The translations under genes were made by a program, and so were the position numbers. The notes under the pieces were generated by a model. That model searched no databases and was not told the DNA's origin. It saw only the letters and a program-made list of their open reading frames with translations. This document shows positions 35,901-47,199 of a stretch of 64,000 nucleotides of DNA, one piece after another. Position 1 is the first letter of the stretch. Every line of letters begins with the position of its first letter. The stretch is from Aralia elata. Lineage: Eukaryota > Streptophyta > Magnoliopsida > Apiales > Araliaceae. The stretch is from assembly GCA_034770075.1 (NCBI GenBank), contig CM068385.1, positions 78,771,685-78,835,684 on the forward strand, read 5' to 3'.

Positions 35901-36780
35901 TGGAAATAAGCTGAGTATAAGAGAATGGAAGGAAAGGAGTCAGATGAATAAAGCTTGGGAGAATGAAGGAGTTCAACACCCGAGCTCCTCCTCTTTCTTT
36001 CTTTTTTTGCACCTCTCTTCTCTCCACTATGCTCTCACTCTTTCTGCAGCACAAAGCTTGGTAGTTGAAAGTTTGAATGGGGGAGGTGAAGAATTTGCAT
36101 CGGATGAAATGGAGCGGCAAAGGAGAATGAAGAGGTTGTAAGCCCGAGCATTAAATTGCTTGGCTCAAGGACATTGGTTGACACCCCCCTCCTATGCAAA
36201 ATTCTAATTGGTTCAAAATATTTTGGTTGGTTCCCTCTTGATGGGACAAGCCAAAATAAATACACAAATATATAAAAATATATCCGAGTACTCCCACTTT
36301 TGTACCTAATTTTCTCAATAACTCTAACCATAATTAAAATGGGTACTCCCATAACATATTGGGAAGCTTAAAAATAATTATTATGGAATTTGTCCATTTA
36401 TTCAGAACACTCATATAATACATTTTGGATACGGATAAAATCACGTATCAGTTCAAATAAAATTTCTGACGCTTGAAAAAATTATTCATTCGCATACACA
36501 CATTAATGAAATTATTCCAAATTAAAAAAGACGTAAAATATTATAGCGTGGATAGTGTCTCGGGAATCGTGCCCCGTGAACAGTGATTTAGCGACGCTAC
36601 GCGAAATCAATTATTCACTTAAACAAAACTATAACACGTAAAATTTCATGCATTCACTTAATCTAGGTTGTCACACAACCTTTAAACATGCAACACAAAA
36701 ATAATATAAATAAAAATAAAATTCATTCTATTCACACATAGCTCGGGTTACAAGGAACTTCAAAATTCTCGATCGTTATA
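32904..36780 (-). repeat. 5' LTR of element C (right)
   Basis: 3877 bp, from TGTAACGCCCCC to TCGATCGTTATA. About 120 bp longer than the left LTR because of an extra segment near 32988-33030 and more minisatellite sequence at 34740-35240. Confidence 0.93.
34740..35240. repeat. Minisatellite of GAGC(T/A)CGCCC units in right LTR of C
   Basis: Longer counterpart of 24680-25090. A minus-strand frame of 171 codons runs through it only because the units lack stops in that frame. Confidence 0.85.
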
Positions 36781-36785
36781 GTAAC
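36781..36785. other. Target-site duplication GTAAC, right of element C
   Basis: Second copy; see 22879-22883. Confidence 0.93.
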
Positions 36786-37139
36786 TGTTTACTGAAAAGA
36801 CTCTCTGTGGTTAAACGTTGATTTCATATTATCTGGATAGTCATGATATGTTGAAAGGTGTCACTTATGATGTAGAATAAATATAATTAATTATATACAA
36901 GAATTAAAAGAGTTTAATTCGTTTAAATAGAATTGAAATAATTCTAATTTTATTTATTCTACTACTGGCATAATATTGAACCTAAAAGGTCATACCATAA
37001 AAGAGAAATACTGATTTAGAAGTACTTGACTCAAATAATAATAAATTAAGTATATTTAATTTGTACCATAATTGAACAAATTATATAGCTTAATATTTAT
37101 AATAAAGTAATTAAGAAATACTAATTATAAATTAATAAG

Positions 37140-37179
<40 letters not shown>

Positions 37180-37779
37180 AATAATTTAGTTCCTAGATAG
37201 TTTGGGAATTAGATTAAAAGCCCTAAATCCTAAAGAGTTTAAGAAAGATGATTTGTCTATATAAGGAGATACCTTATTATAGATTAAGTTTGACTGCACT
37301 ACTACTATTATTCTCTCAAGCCTAAATAATTTAGTAGAGATAGAGATAAAAAGGACTAGCCACCCTAGAGTTTTTCATAAACCTAAATTACTTCTTCTTC
37401 ATCTATATTCTCTTGGTGAATCACCTTTGGAGTGCTACACATACTAAGTAGCTTGTGTTTGATCTGTGAAATTGAAGGAGCGCGAAGGAACGAAGAATTA
37501 GAACTTGGAGATCAAAACAAGAGTTAATTTGTCTTAATATCGTATGATTTTAAATCTTCCTCAATTAATAATAATGCATGATTTCTGAAATTGTAGATTT
37601 TTTTTTTAAATATGATTTATGTCATACTTTCGTGTTTTACATCAATATGATTACGTGTAATTATATTTTATGCACTAACACTTTACCAGCTCAATAGGGG
37701 TCTCGAGTTCATCAATGAAGACCTAAGTCTGACCTAGGGTTCTCGGCAGAAGACCCTAAAGGGGGACTTGGTGTATTGA
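36786..37779. other. AT-rich non-coding DNA, possibly an old LTR
   Basis: No reading frame. Contains a (TTA)n microsatellite (37143-37179), a TATATAAGG box near 37258 and a CT-rich leader after it, and ends in ATGCACTAACA at about 37680. This layout would fit a decayed LTR joined to 22600-22883 across element C, but I found no matching partner or target duplication. Confidence 0.3.
37143..37179. repeat. (TTA)n microsatellite
   Basis: About 12 TTA units, read directly. Confidence 0.95.
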
Positions 37780-37827
37780 GATATTTGTCTAAGGGCTTGG
37801 CTCGGTGGCTAAGGAAACAAGGCTAAC

Positions 37828-37993
37828 GAGAGGGTGACCCCCCTCTCGACTGAGAATGACTTTGGCTATTAAGTGGGGCTCATTCGGCATGTGACTTTAA
37901 GTGAGAAATGTGACCTGCCACATGACACAATCTGATCATGCCACGTGGCCTAAAGTATGAGACCTACGCGCTAGCCAACTGCGCCACCACCCC
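37828..37993 (-). repeat. tRNA-Met-derived sequence: SINE-like or pseudo-tRNA
   Basis: On the minus strand, 37993 down to about 37956 reads like plant elongator tRNA-Met: a GGGGTGGTGGCGCAG acceptor and D region with a box A-type GGCGCAGTTGGCTAGCG, then GTAGGTCTCATA with the CAT anticodon at 37957-37959. The match is lost for about 100 bp. A CAGTCGAGAG...CACCCTCTCG stretch (37828-37855) then resembles the variable arm, T arm and acceptor end, with a poor box B. It is either a tRNA gene with an enlarged intron-like insert, now dead, or the head of a tRNA-derived SINE. No poly-A tail is obvious. Confidence 0.5.
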
Positions 37994-39304
37994 TTTGCAT
38001 TTTCAAGAATTATTTTGTTTACAAAACTCATATCATCAATTATGAAATGTTAACCAAAATGTGACAACTTGTTTGACACTTTTTTTGTGAAGAAGTCTTG
38101 ATAGATAGTATTTTTTTTCTACTCAATTTGTTAAATTTAAAAAATTAATTAATCTGAATCTATTTGATTTTTAATTAATGTAATTATTAATATTGTGAAC
38201 TGTACTTCATAAGTACCCTCTCTGTTTTAAAATATAATTATTGATTTTTTGAAATCAACTTCAGATATTTAAATTCAAAATTAACATTAATTCTTTTAAT
38301 TTTAGTCAATATAACAATGAATATTATAAACTATCTAAAAAAACTACTCATTGTAAAATTTATTATTTCAGAATTTTTGACTAATTATATCAATTTTGAG
38401 TTTAAAAATGTCTCAAATTGACGTTCAAAAATGAACAATGATCTTATAACTTAAAAAGAAAGATGTATTAATGCACACAAAAGTACTACTTTCAAAAATA
38501 AAAATAAATTTACATTATAATTCAAATTTCGATAAGATTACAATTAAATGATATTGTTTTTGTGAAAGAGTACATTTTTATTATCAACTCTGAAACAATG
38601 GAGTAATAAGATTTAAGGAATAGTACAAAGCATAGGCTAGTATGTAATTTTATTTACTTGAGCAAAACAAATTCTTATGTTTAGAATTAAATTCAAAAGT
38701 TTCAATCTTATGAATGAAAAAAATACGAGCATCCATAAAGTCTTTGAATTGTTTTGTTAATATAAAAGTCAAGATTTTAATGCTAAAAAATCAACAAACC
38801 CAAGCCTTTGAAAATTGTATCCATTTTCCATGGGTATGATGATGTTCTCCACATCTTTTAATGCTATAAAAATTAACAATTCTTCTTTTTCTTCTTCTTC
38901 TTAATTTATTTATGTTCTTTTCATTCTCATTAACACAATTGAAAATTTTAACTTAATCCTAAACATAACAATTTATTTTGCTTGAGCACGCAAGTACAGT
39001 ACTAAGCCATATACATTCTGTGATTTTTTTTTATTTTTTTAATGTGAAATTGAAGGAGTATTATTTTTTGGTTTTTTAAAAAAAATATGGGAGTACAAAT
39101 TAAATAGTTGCACGGGCTTGTTAGCTAGTCTATTTAATTATTGAGAACTTTGACAAAGAAAGTGCATTATTTCTGACTAGTGAGGTTATGATCACCTGGA
39201 AATGATGTGTACATGAGCCTGTTATATTTCCAACAAAGACCCAAATTATACACGGTGATAAAAGATTAAATACAAAAAGATAATGCAAAATAATGTAGAT
39301 AATA
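37994..39304. other. AT-rich intergenic DNA
   Basis: I see no gene. A degraded element may lie at about 38216-38470 (CCCTCTCTGTTTTAAAAT at its start). A TTC-rich run is at 38880-38902. Confidence 0.4.
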
Positions 39305-39562
39305 CTCCCTCCGTCTCAAATTAATTGCTCAGTTCTAATTTTTTAAAATCAAAGTGACCATTTTTAAAACTATTCTTTTTACTATTTTTGCTAAAATATA
39401 GGTGAAAAGATTATAACCAAAAGAAAGTATATACAATTTATTACTAACCCCAATTTTTATAATTTTAGAAATATATTTATATATGCTTAATTATTAATTC
39501 TAAAAATAGTCAATTTGACTTTAAAAAATCAAAATTGAGCAATTAATTTGGGATGGAGAGAG
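39305..39562. mobile_element. Stowaway-type MITE, 258 bp
   Basis: Begins CTCCCTCCGTCTCAAATTAA and ends with the inverted TTAATTTGGGATGGAGAGAG, flanked by TA on both sides. CTCCCTCCGT ends with TA target sites mark Stowaway (Tc1/mariner) MITEs. Confidence 0.9.
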
Positions 39563-40278
39563 TAGTTATTAATTATAAGTATTGGATCCACATATGTATA
39601 ATAAAATATTCACTAATTACAGTTTGACACATCATTTTGTATCTACTTTTTTGTAGTCATCTTTTATCACCGACTCACCGCAGCATTATTCTGTAAAATT
39701 TAAGCAATAGTACTTTGATGACAAAAAATTACTTACAAAATGATGTGGCTGATTGTAATTAATTGTTATCATTAGGTCTATCCATGTATGATGGATTATT
39801 CACTAATTACACTCTGTCACATCTTTTTATAAACTAATTTTTCTAAAAAAAAATTATCACCATAACAACACTCAAATTTAAGATCCCCTGCCAAATTATC
39901 TTCAGTTGAAAAAACAAAAATAATTTATGTTCAAAAGTTCACAGCAATTTATTTTAAAACAGACCTTTGACAAATACTGCCAAGGAGTTCAGAGTCATAT
40001 AGAATGAATTTTTTTGTACCTTTTTTCTTTTAGTAACCATTTCAATAACGAGCAGAATATTTCCCCCCATCTTACCTATATTACAACAAAATCCACGGTC
40101 ATCATAGGTTTGACTTGTTTGAGCCCTTTGCCACTTGGTCAATAGTCAAGAGGATTGAACTTCTCTTCATTTTTCAGCCATATGTGGCACTGACAAAATG
40201 TGTATCAAGTTGATCAATGTTCCAAATTTCTTTATCTTCATCTTTATTTTATCTTCATTATTTGATGTAATCTGGATA
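39563..40278. other. AT-rich intergenic DNA downstream of the CAD gene
   Basis: No gene seen. A CACTAATTAC motif is repeated at about 39611 and 39790 with similar surroundings (TTGACACATC/TGTCACATC), so a short diverged duplication may be present. Confidence 0.35.
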
Positions 40279-40705
40279 TAGAGATGTAAATGAGCCTAAC
40301 TAAGCCGACCGTGGCTTTGACTTGCTGTGCTTGAGTTCGTTTAAAAGTCAAGTTAAGCTTCAAACGAGCCGAAAATTTGGTATACAATTTGTCCCATCTA
40401 GTAAACAAGTCAAGCTCGAGCTGAAGTTAAGCTAATCGAGCTTAAACCCGACTCGTTTAACTCTTTATTTTAAAAATAAGAAAAAATAATTAAATACTAA
40501 ACAAGCCGGACTTACTAGAGCTCGATTTAAACGAATCGAGCTCAAGCCGGACACCACATTGTTCGGTCTCGGTCTCGACTCGTTTAACTAAATCAGTAAA
40601 AGAACTTGTACAAGCTCGACTTGTTTAACGAGCTCAAGTTGAGCTTAGTTGAACTAAGCCGAGCCAAACCAAACTCGCAGATTGCGCGGTACATTTACAG
40701 CTCTA
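40279..40705. mobile_element. hAT-like non-autonomous element with TAGAG termini
   Basis: Starts TAGAGATGTAAATGAGCC and ends with the inverted ACATTTACAGCTCTA. The interior is rich in CTCGTTTAA, AGCTCGA and CAAGCCG motifs in both directions. This type of short element with TAGAGNTGTAAATG ends is common in plants; superfamily is inferred. I see no clear 8-bp duplication. Confidence 0.6.
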
Positions 40706-40903
40706 TATGTGAGGAATGAAGTACTTATTAATAACAAAAACAAGTCTACGGAACATGCAAGGAAATTGAAGAAGTAAATGTCTATTATAGATTCCACCAA
40801 TATCTCAATTTTTAACAAAAAATACTCACAATCCTTGATATATAAATCTATATAGTTCGGCAATGGTTGTTAAGAAATGGACACCCTTCTTACCTTCATC
40901 ATG

Positions 40904-43410
40904 TCACTTGAGGGAGTTCTCAATATCAATTACGAAACGATACTTCACATCCCTGTTTATTAACCTCTCCAGAGCATCATTTGCATACTGAATTGGAATA
41001 GTTTCTATATTTGGGTAAATTCCGTTGGCAGCACAGAAATCCAGCATTTCTTGCGTCTGTTTTGTACCACCAGTGACACTCCCAGCGATTGTTTTCATAC
41101 CTGCCAAAAAATTGTCGAAATTAGAAAAAGTCGATCAACGTACTCCTGAAAATCTTATACACTATTTTTAATATTGTGAAGAATCCACATTATACCTAGA
41201 ATAAGGCTTCCAGGAGTGAATTTTACTTCACTAGGGAAACCCACCAAGACCAGCACACCAGCAGTCTTCAAAAGAGATAAGTACGGATCAAATGGAATAT
41301 CCCCTGATGCACTGTTAATTATAAAGTCGAGTGAATTAGCCATCCCCTGCAACAACATAACAGCCCAGGGTTCAAAAATGATAAGCATTTTATCCACTTG
41401 AAGCTAATGGCTTTACCTAGTGTTACTTGAAACGTGATTCGTTTCAGTTGGTGGAACTGATACAGTACGCTAATAGGTTAAAACGCAATTTAGGGTATGT
41501 TTATGAGTGCTTAAAGTTAGGTACTGTCTTGTAACTTAAAGCAATAGCACTAAGTTTTATAGAAGATTTTTAGCGGAATCAACAAGTTGATTGTTCTATA
41601 AATAATTTAGTACAAATTGTGATGTTTGAGCATTACATACTAAGTTAAAATATTGATATATGTGCAACTATAGTCTGTATGTAAAACAAGAAGAAAATAT
41701 TTTGGTACGCTAAATTTAAAACGTAAGAGTACCAAATTTAGATACACAAGTACCAATACGCGGTTTGCTAGGTCAATAAGAGTATCTAGTAACTCTGTTC
41801 TTACCATCATTTGTTGTTCGTCAGAAGAGTCTACAAATTTGTCTGCTCCAAGAAGATTCAAAGCTTCGTCCTTCTTGGATAAACTTGTGCTGAATACTGT
41901 TACATTCAACCCGAAAGCCTTGCCAAACTTCACCGCCAAATGACCTAATCCACCAAGGCCAATCACCCCTAGTGACTTACCAGGCTGGTTCATGTTATGA
42001 CGCATCATGGGAGTGTAAACAGTTATTCCAGCACATAGCAAAGGAGCTGCTAATGCTGGAGGGATGTTCTCGGGTATTCTAAAGCAGTACCTGCAGAATA
42101 AAGTACAGTAGAATAACATATAACTTGTTTTCTTTTTCATTTCTTCCTTCAAAATGAAATGGATAGTTTCATACTCCATCTGTTCCACAATAAGAGTCCC
42201 ATGAAAAAATAATAATAAAAAGTTAGGAAAATCCACACAAGAGACCTCTTTTTATTGATAGTATAAATATCACAATTGTGCTTATTTGATTAAAGGGCAT
42301 TTGATGCGCCTAGTGTGTTTAGTGCGTTTGAAAATTTAAACGTACTCTAAAATTTTGTTTGCCTAGAAACAACCTATTTCAAATTCCACTTATTTAACTC
42401 ACAAACACAGCATTTGGGGCTCAAATGCACCACACCAAAAACGATGTGTAGTGCGTTTGGAAGTCCAAATGCTATTACTAGAAAAGTTGCAAACGCTGGT
42501 GACCAAACAAATCCAATGTCATACCACAACTACTTGAATACCAATTTATTATTTTCAGTGATAAATGTAGAAGAACAATACATCCTTAATATTTGTAAAT
42601 TTTGCAAATGAGATTCTTTTTGTGGGACAGACAGAGTATTGTGGCATACTAACCTTTCATGGACAACAATGTAAGTGGAATAACCTCCTTTAGTTATGGT
42701 ACCATCTGCATCAATACCATCAAAAGTGAAGACAGAACCCTTTGAGCAATGAACTTCAAGCCCATCATTACAATACTCGCATTCTCTGCAAGAGTTGACG
42801 TAGGTTCCAACTCCAACAGAGTCGCCGACTTTGAAACGCTGGACATTGGAACCAACCTCTCTTACAATTCCAACTATCTCATGGCTGGTAGGCAATGAAA
42901 AGCATATACGTATTCGTTAGTAAAGAACACTTCCCCAAACAAAATGCTTTATTTTATATGTAATCAAACCTCATACCCAGGCACCAATGGGTACTTTGAG
43001 TGTCCCATTTTATTCCTAGTCCAGGCAACATCAGCATAGCAAACTCCACAGTGCGTAATATTTAGTGATACATCGTAACTCCCAACAGCCCTGTTAAAAA
43101 TTCCAACTCCGGTTGGTTAAAAACTCTAAACATGCTAATGAGCAACGCAATACCAAATCGAGATAACAAATGCCAAATAAATTTTTGGGATAACAAGGTT
43201 CAAAATGTTGTTGTAGACATGCTTGCAAGTGTATGACGTTTTAGTGCCTTTTTAAAAAAATAGTCAGCAAATTTAAGTATTAGAGGCATAAGCACATGTT
43301 TCAGTTTCATCACAAAAGTGCAGGGCTACATTCAAACAAAATGGTTATTGTTTGTTTTCTTTTATTTTTTAATTTCATTTCTCTTGGAAGGTAAAAATTT
43401 GTTACATTGT

Positions 43411-43446
<36 letters not shown>

Positions 43447-43545
43447 GCGGCTGAACTTGTAAGGTGATAGAAGTCCAGATGGATCTCTGGCTGCCCATCC
43501 AAGGCAGTCTCCCTCATCCTCCTCAATGCCACCTTTGGAAGTCAT
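40904..43545 (-). CDS. CAD1: CAD1-type cinnamyl alcohol dehydrogenase-like protein, six exons
   Basis: Exons (minus): 43445-43545, 42977-43090, 42654-42884, 41805-42090, 41196-41346, 40904-41100. All introns are GT-AG, all phases match, and the sum is 1080 nt: 359 aa plus TGA, usual for the family. This is a zinc-dependent medium-chain dehydrogenase that would interconvert cinnamyl-type aldehydes and alcohols with NADP(H) in the cytosol. Catalytic zinc ligands: Cys48 (CGVCYADV), His73 with Glu74 (PGHE), Cys168. Structural zinc: Cys104, 107, 110, 118. Cofactor loop GLGGLG at 193-198; Ser216 fits NADPH preference. The C-terminus is YRFVIDIENSLK. Overall motifs match the CAD1 subgroup (Arabidopsis At1g72680 type), not the main lignin CADs; Tyr follows Cys51 where lignin CADs have His. 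No lesion is seen. Its role in lignin is uncertain; defence or other aldehyde substrates are possible. Introns 1, 3 and 4 carry a microsatellite and MITEs. Confidence 0.93.
41418..41797. mobile_element. hAT-type MITE in CAD intron 4, copy 1
   Basis: About 380 bp, starting TAGTGTTACTTGAAACGT and ending GTATCTAGTAACTCTG; the ends are imperfect inverted repeats of CAGAGTTAC. It is related along its whole length to 43866-44258. The flanks GCTTTACC (41410-41417) and TTCTTACC (41798-41805) match at 5 of 8 positions. The right flank contains the splice donor of CAD exon 4. Confidence 0.8.
42174..42636. mobile_element. Stowaway-type MITE in CAD intron 3, with an inner insertion
   Basis: Begins CTCCATCTGTTCCACAATAA and ends TTTGTGGGACAGACAGAG, inverted, with TA on both sides. 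At 463 bp it is about 200 bp longer than others here. The middle (about 42295-42520, rich in GCGTTTG and CAAATGC) may be a second insertion. Confidence 0.65.
43413..43444. repeat. (AC)n microsatellite at the splice donor of CAD intron 1
   Basis: About 16 AC units on the plus strand. On the coding strand exon 1 ends CAG and the intron begins GTGTGTGT, so the donor GT is the first repeat unit. Confidence 0.92.
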
Positions 43546-43778
43546 ATGCTCTTACTAGTCTCATCAGGAAGCAATAAGATCAGGAAGCATTAGGACATTT
43601 GTTATTTTATTTCAAAGATATAAAAACAAATATTCTAGCAGCAGTAAAGTTAATAGAAAGATTTGGTTTAGTCTGAGAATGTAGCATGGTAATTATTAAG
43701 TGCCGGATTTTATGATATAGGTTGGATAAATATATAGAAGGGATATATTCTGAATAACAAACTTTACAAGTTAAAATA

Positions 43779-44404
43779 CTCGCTCCATTCCACAATAAGA
43801 GTTCCATTTGCTATTTTTTTTTGTTTCACTAAAAGAGTCTTGTTTCTTCTTATAGTAGGATAAAACAGTGTTACTTGAAACGTGGAACGTTTCAGTACGC
43901 GGTACGGATACGTGTGCGCGGTACGCTACATAACTAAAACGCGATACACTATAGTATCTTTATATAAGTTCTTATAGTTAGGAATTCTCTTAGAATTTAA
44001 ATGTAATAAACCCAAGTTTTATAGAAGATTTTTAGTTGAATCAACAAGTTGATCGTTTTATAAAAACTATAGTACAATTGTAATGTTTGAACATCCAATA
44101 CTAAGTTATAATATTGATATTTGTGCAATTATAGTTAAACAACAAAGAAATTTTTTGATATGTTAAATTTAGAGCACTAGTACGTAAGAGTATCCTGTTT
44201 GAGTACGGAAGTACCAATTAATAGTTCGCTAGGTCTATGATAGTATATGGTAACTCTGGGATAAAATAACACAATTTTCTAAAGTTTAACATCACAATTA
44301 TGTTATCAACAATCAGTAAATGTAGGGTTTTACATGGAATAAAAGCATATTCTCAAAATTAGTAAATTTTGCAAACAAGACTCTTTGTAGAAAAGTGGGA
44401 GCAA
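43779..44404. mobile_element. Degraded Stowaway-like MITE split by an hAT-type MITE
   Basis: Left end CTCGCTCCATTCCACAATAAGAG and right end GACTCTTTGTAGAAAAGTGGGAGCA are imperfect inverted repeats like those at 42174 and 53026. The hAT-type MITE 43866-44258 lies inside. Confidence 0.5.
43866..44258. mobile_element. hAT-type MITE upstream of CAD, copy 2, with perfect 8-bp duplication
   Basis: 393 bp, CAGTGTTACTTGAAACG to GGTAACTCTG; inverted ends CAG(T/A)GTTAC. It is flanked on both sides by GGATAAAA (43858-43865 and 44259-44266). An 8-bp duplication with CAGNGTTAC ends fits the hAT superfamily. No coding capacity. Confidence 0.88.
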
Positions 44405-45936
44405 TGTTACCAAATCGTGATTCAATGCAGCACGTGAAACGGAATTGGGAACGAAAAACAACAATTTTCGTGGTACAAAGTATGATAAGAGTAGAGTTCT
44501 TCAAATTGCTTAGTTGATACAAAAAAAAATGTATAATCGAACATGGTGCGTTGGGAATAGCTTTTTAAAAAGATATAATTAAAACTAGTTGAGACACAAT
44601 TAAAACCAGTTGAATTGTTTTCATGCATAATGTCACAACAAGAGTATTTCAATTTTCAATGAGACTACACCATGTGGTTGATTATTTACACCCACAAGGG
44701 GTCCAATAGTTGACATTTTCTAGAATCTTCCTTTTTATATTAGAGTTTCTAATAGTGTTTTAGATTTACTATGTGATTATTATATTTTGTGTATATCCTT
44801 AGTATTTTAGAGGATAAATTTAGATAGTTGATCTCAACCTTCCATTAGATTTGATCATACCCACTTGTTTTATTCCCAAGTGCTAAGTAAGAGGATGCTC
44901 CTCACTTATAAATCATAAAGAGAAGTTGTAATCATGCTTGTACAATGAAAGTTTAAGAAAATAAGGAGGTTCCAGAACTAACATGTACATATTTAGAAAC
45001 GTTATTGCCAAAAATCAATTCTACCGTGTTACTATTTTTTTCAATAACTATGGGTGTGACTATTTAACAAAAGTATGGAGATAAGGATAACTGAGATTCA
45101 AACTCTCAAACTTACTGATTCTAAAAAACTAATGTCAGTAAAAAATTGATTAAAAAGTAATGCAAATTGTGAGGGAGAACGGTTAATAAAATTCAAGTGA
45201 GTAGACCAAACCACCCTTCTTCTTCTTCTTAGTCTTCAGCTTTCACTGAATTCGCTGCTCTATGCGACAAGCGTATGGGTTGACTCTATTTCTTTCTATG
45301 CTATTATACCTTAATTTTTCAAATAAAGAAAATTTATTTATTTCAAATAAAATATATAGTTGAATAGATAATCTATCAAACATTTAATAAATTGATATTC
45401 TATTTTTTTCTTAAAAAAATCAAAGAGAATAATTTCATTTCTTTTTATGCCAGCTCAAATTTACTATGACAATTTTCATGATCATATCTATCAATACTAA
45501 ATTAAAAACTCTACAACTTCAACAACAAACATGAAACCAAAATATATCTTTAATAACAAAAACAATAGCAATGATGGTGAAGAACACAACTTGTTTATTT
45601 TATCTCATCTAATATATGTCTTGGAAAAAAATAGAGTAATAACAATAAAATTTAAATCTGATATGACTGGAAGAAAGGACAAATATTAGAACTACGGCCA
45701 AGTACTGAGAAAGGAACCAAAAGTAATAACCAGTAATTAAGTATATGAAGTGTAATAACCTGATTATTTATATTAGAAAGAAAGAAGATCTGCATCATAC
45801 CTTCATCATACCTGTAAATCAATGGAGAATATCTTCTATTCGCTTCACTCTTGCTTTCTCCCAAAAGGAATCCAATCTCAATTTCACAGTCACTGCATCA
45901 GACTACTTTTTAAACTTTCCAAGCAAACGCATGCAG

Positions 45937-45944
45937 TGACGTCA
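45937..45944. promoter_or_regulatory. TGACGTCA palindrome (bZIP-type site)
   Basis: Perfect 8-bp site of the type bound by plant bZIP/TGA factors. It lies 2.4 kb upstream of the CAD ATG in a locally GC-richer segment (45925-45955). Function is inferred from motif only. Confidence 0.35.
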
Positions 45945-46633
45945 TCTGACGCCGTTAAAATGATTTATCTTGCTTGCTATTGCCATTTTTGTTGCGGGTA
46001 AATATATTTAAAATTAGGCTTATAGATTAAGAAATATTATTAATATTTTTTTGATTAATTAAATTAGGTATAAAATTTTAATATTATCTTATTAGTATTA
46101 ATTGGAAAAATGACAGACAAATAAATTAAAATTTAATGTTTAAAGATAATATAAAAATTTAAATCATTAATTTTTTTTTAAAAATCTATAAATAATAGAT
46201 ATAAAATAATAATCTTTCCCTAAAAAGATGGATAAAAAAAAGGAAAAAAGAAAAGAAAAAGAGAGGGCAGTAACTTTCATTTATTTCAAAAAAAAAGAAA
46301 AAAAAAAGCCTACTACTTTAGCCAGTATAGGGTCGCCCTGAAGTATCAAAGTGGGTATACAATCTTTAAACTTTAAAGCCTTTTTTTATATATTCCGTTG
46401 GGAGTGCTATTATATATTGTGAAATTTGAAGAATTATTATTACGACCTATATTAATATATAAAATTAGATATGATTATAAAATTAGTCTATTATATCAAA
46501 TACATAGTAAAAATATTACTAATTAAATTTATTCACGTAATTCGTAATAAATAAGTCAACATATAAAGTCACAATATATATCATTTTCCTTCACTAGGGC
46601 TTGGACACACAAATTTCTGTATAATATATGTTA

Positions 46634-46845
46634 CTCCCTCCGTCTCCAAAAAGATGACCAAAGATACATTTTTTTTGTCCCCAAAAGAATAAAATAAAGT
46701 ACATAAAATTAAGGATATGTCATTTATTATGGTCCATTAGTATAAAAATAAACGTACTCATCACTTTATATACTCCTTTCTCTATTTTTATTTTTTTTAA
46801 TATGTGTGTAAATTATAGTTTGCTCATTTTTTGGAATGGAGGGAG
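46634..46845. mobile_element. Stowaway-type MITE, 212 bp
   Basis: CTCCCTCCGTCTCCAAAAAG at the left and the inverted TTTTTTGGAATGGAGGGAG at the right, each bounded by TA. Confidence 0.9.
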
Positions 46846-47199
46846 TAGGTTATTAATTTTAAGAATTGGAATTTTAGTTTAGCATATAAAATAGAAACAT
46901 TGTTAAATTCATACGATAAAATATGAAGACATTTAAATTTGGGGGTGATTATTTTAAAATTTAAGGACTAAATTTGAGAAATAAGTTTGACAGGCCTCAT
47001 GCTTGCTACCGCAAGTTGGGCCTCCGATCCTTCTTTACAGTAATATACAATAATTAGTAAAAAATTACAACATTAGAGCACAAAAAAAATAATTATAATA
47101 AGAGTGCAACAAGGACAAAATAATTACACCACGTATCTTTAAAGCCCTGAAAAAAAAATACTGTTATATCCGATGGAGAGATCGATTGTGCAATCTTAG

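Larger units (their letters stand above)
22884..36780 (-). mobile_element. Ty3/gypsy chromovirus-type LTR element C, decayed, with a nested solo LTR
   Basis: 13,897 bp including a 1387-bp nested insertion. LTRs at 22884-26637 and 32904-36780, GTAAC target duplications, initiator tRNA-Met primer site, and gag, protease, RT, RNase H, integrase fragments in order on the minus strand. The protein motifs and LTR style match element B, so both are probably Tekay/Del-type, but the LTRs of B and C are different in sequence. Many stops and frameshifts show it is older than B. Confidence 0.93.
44405..47199. other. Upstream intergenic region of the CAD gene
   Basis: No gene seen. A short LTR-like block (about 44711-44983, TATAAAT at 44906, ends AGAACTAACA) is possible but lacks a target duplication. 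A CT-rich block (45210-45240) could be the 5' leader of the CAD transcript in the reverse direction (as GA-rich), but this is unsupported. A perfect TGACGTCA palindrome is at 45937-45944. From 46000 to 46330 it is very A/T-rich. Confidence 0.4.

Noticed and set aside
44711..44983. Short LTR-like block with TATAAAT and an AACTAACA end
   Set aside because: No target duplication and no partner; the TG start is not clear.
46634..46845. Stowaway MITE considered as a small RNA gene because of its hairpin
   Set aside because: TA target sites and CTCCCTCCGT ends explain the palindrome.
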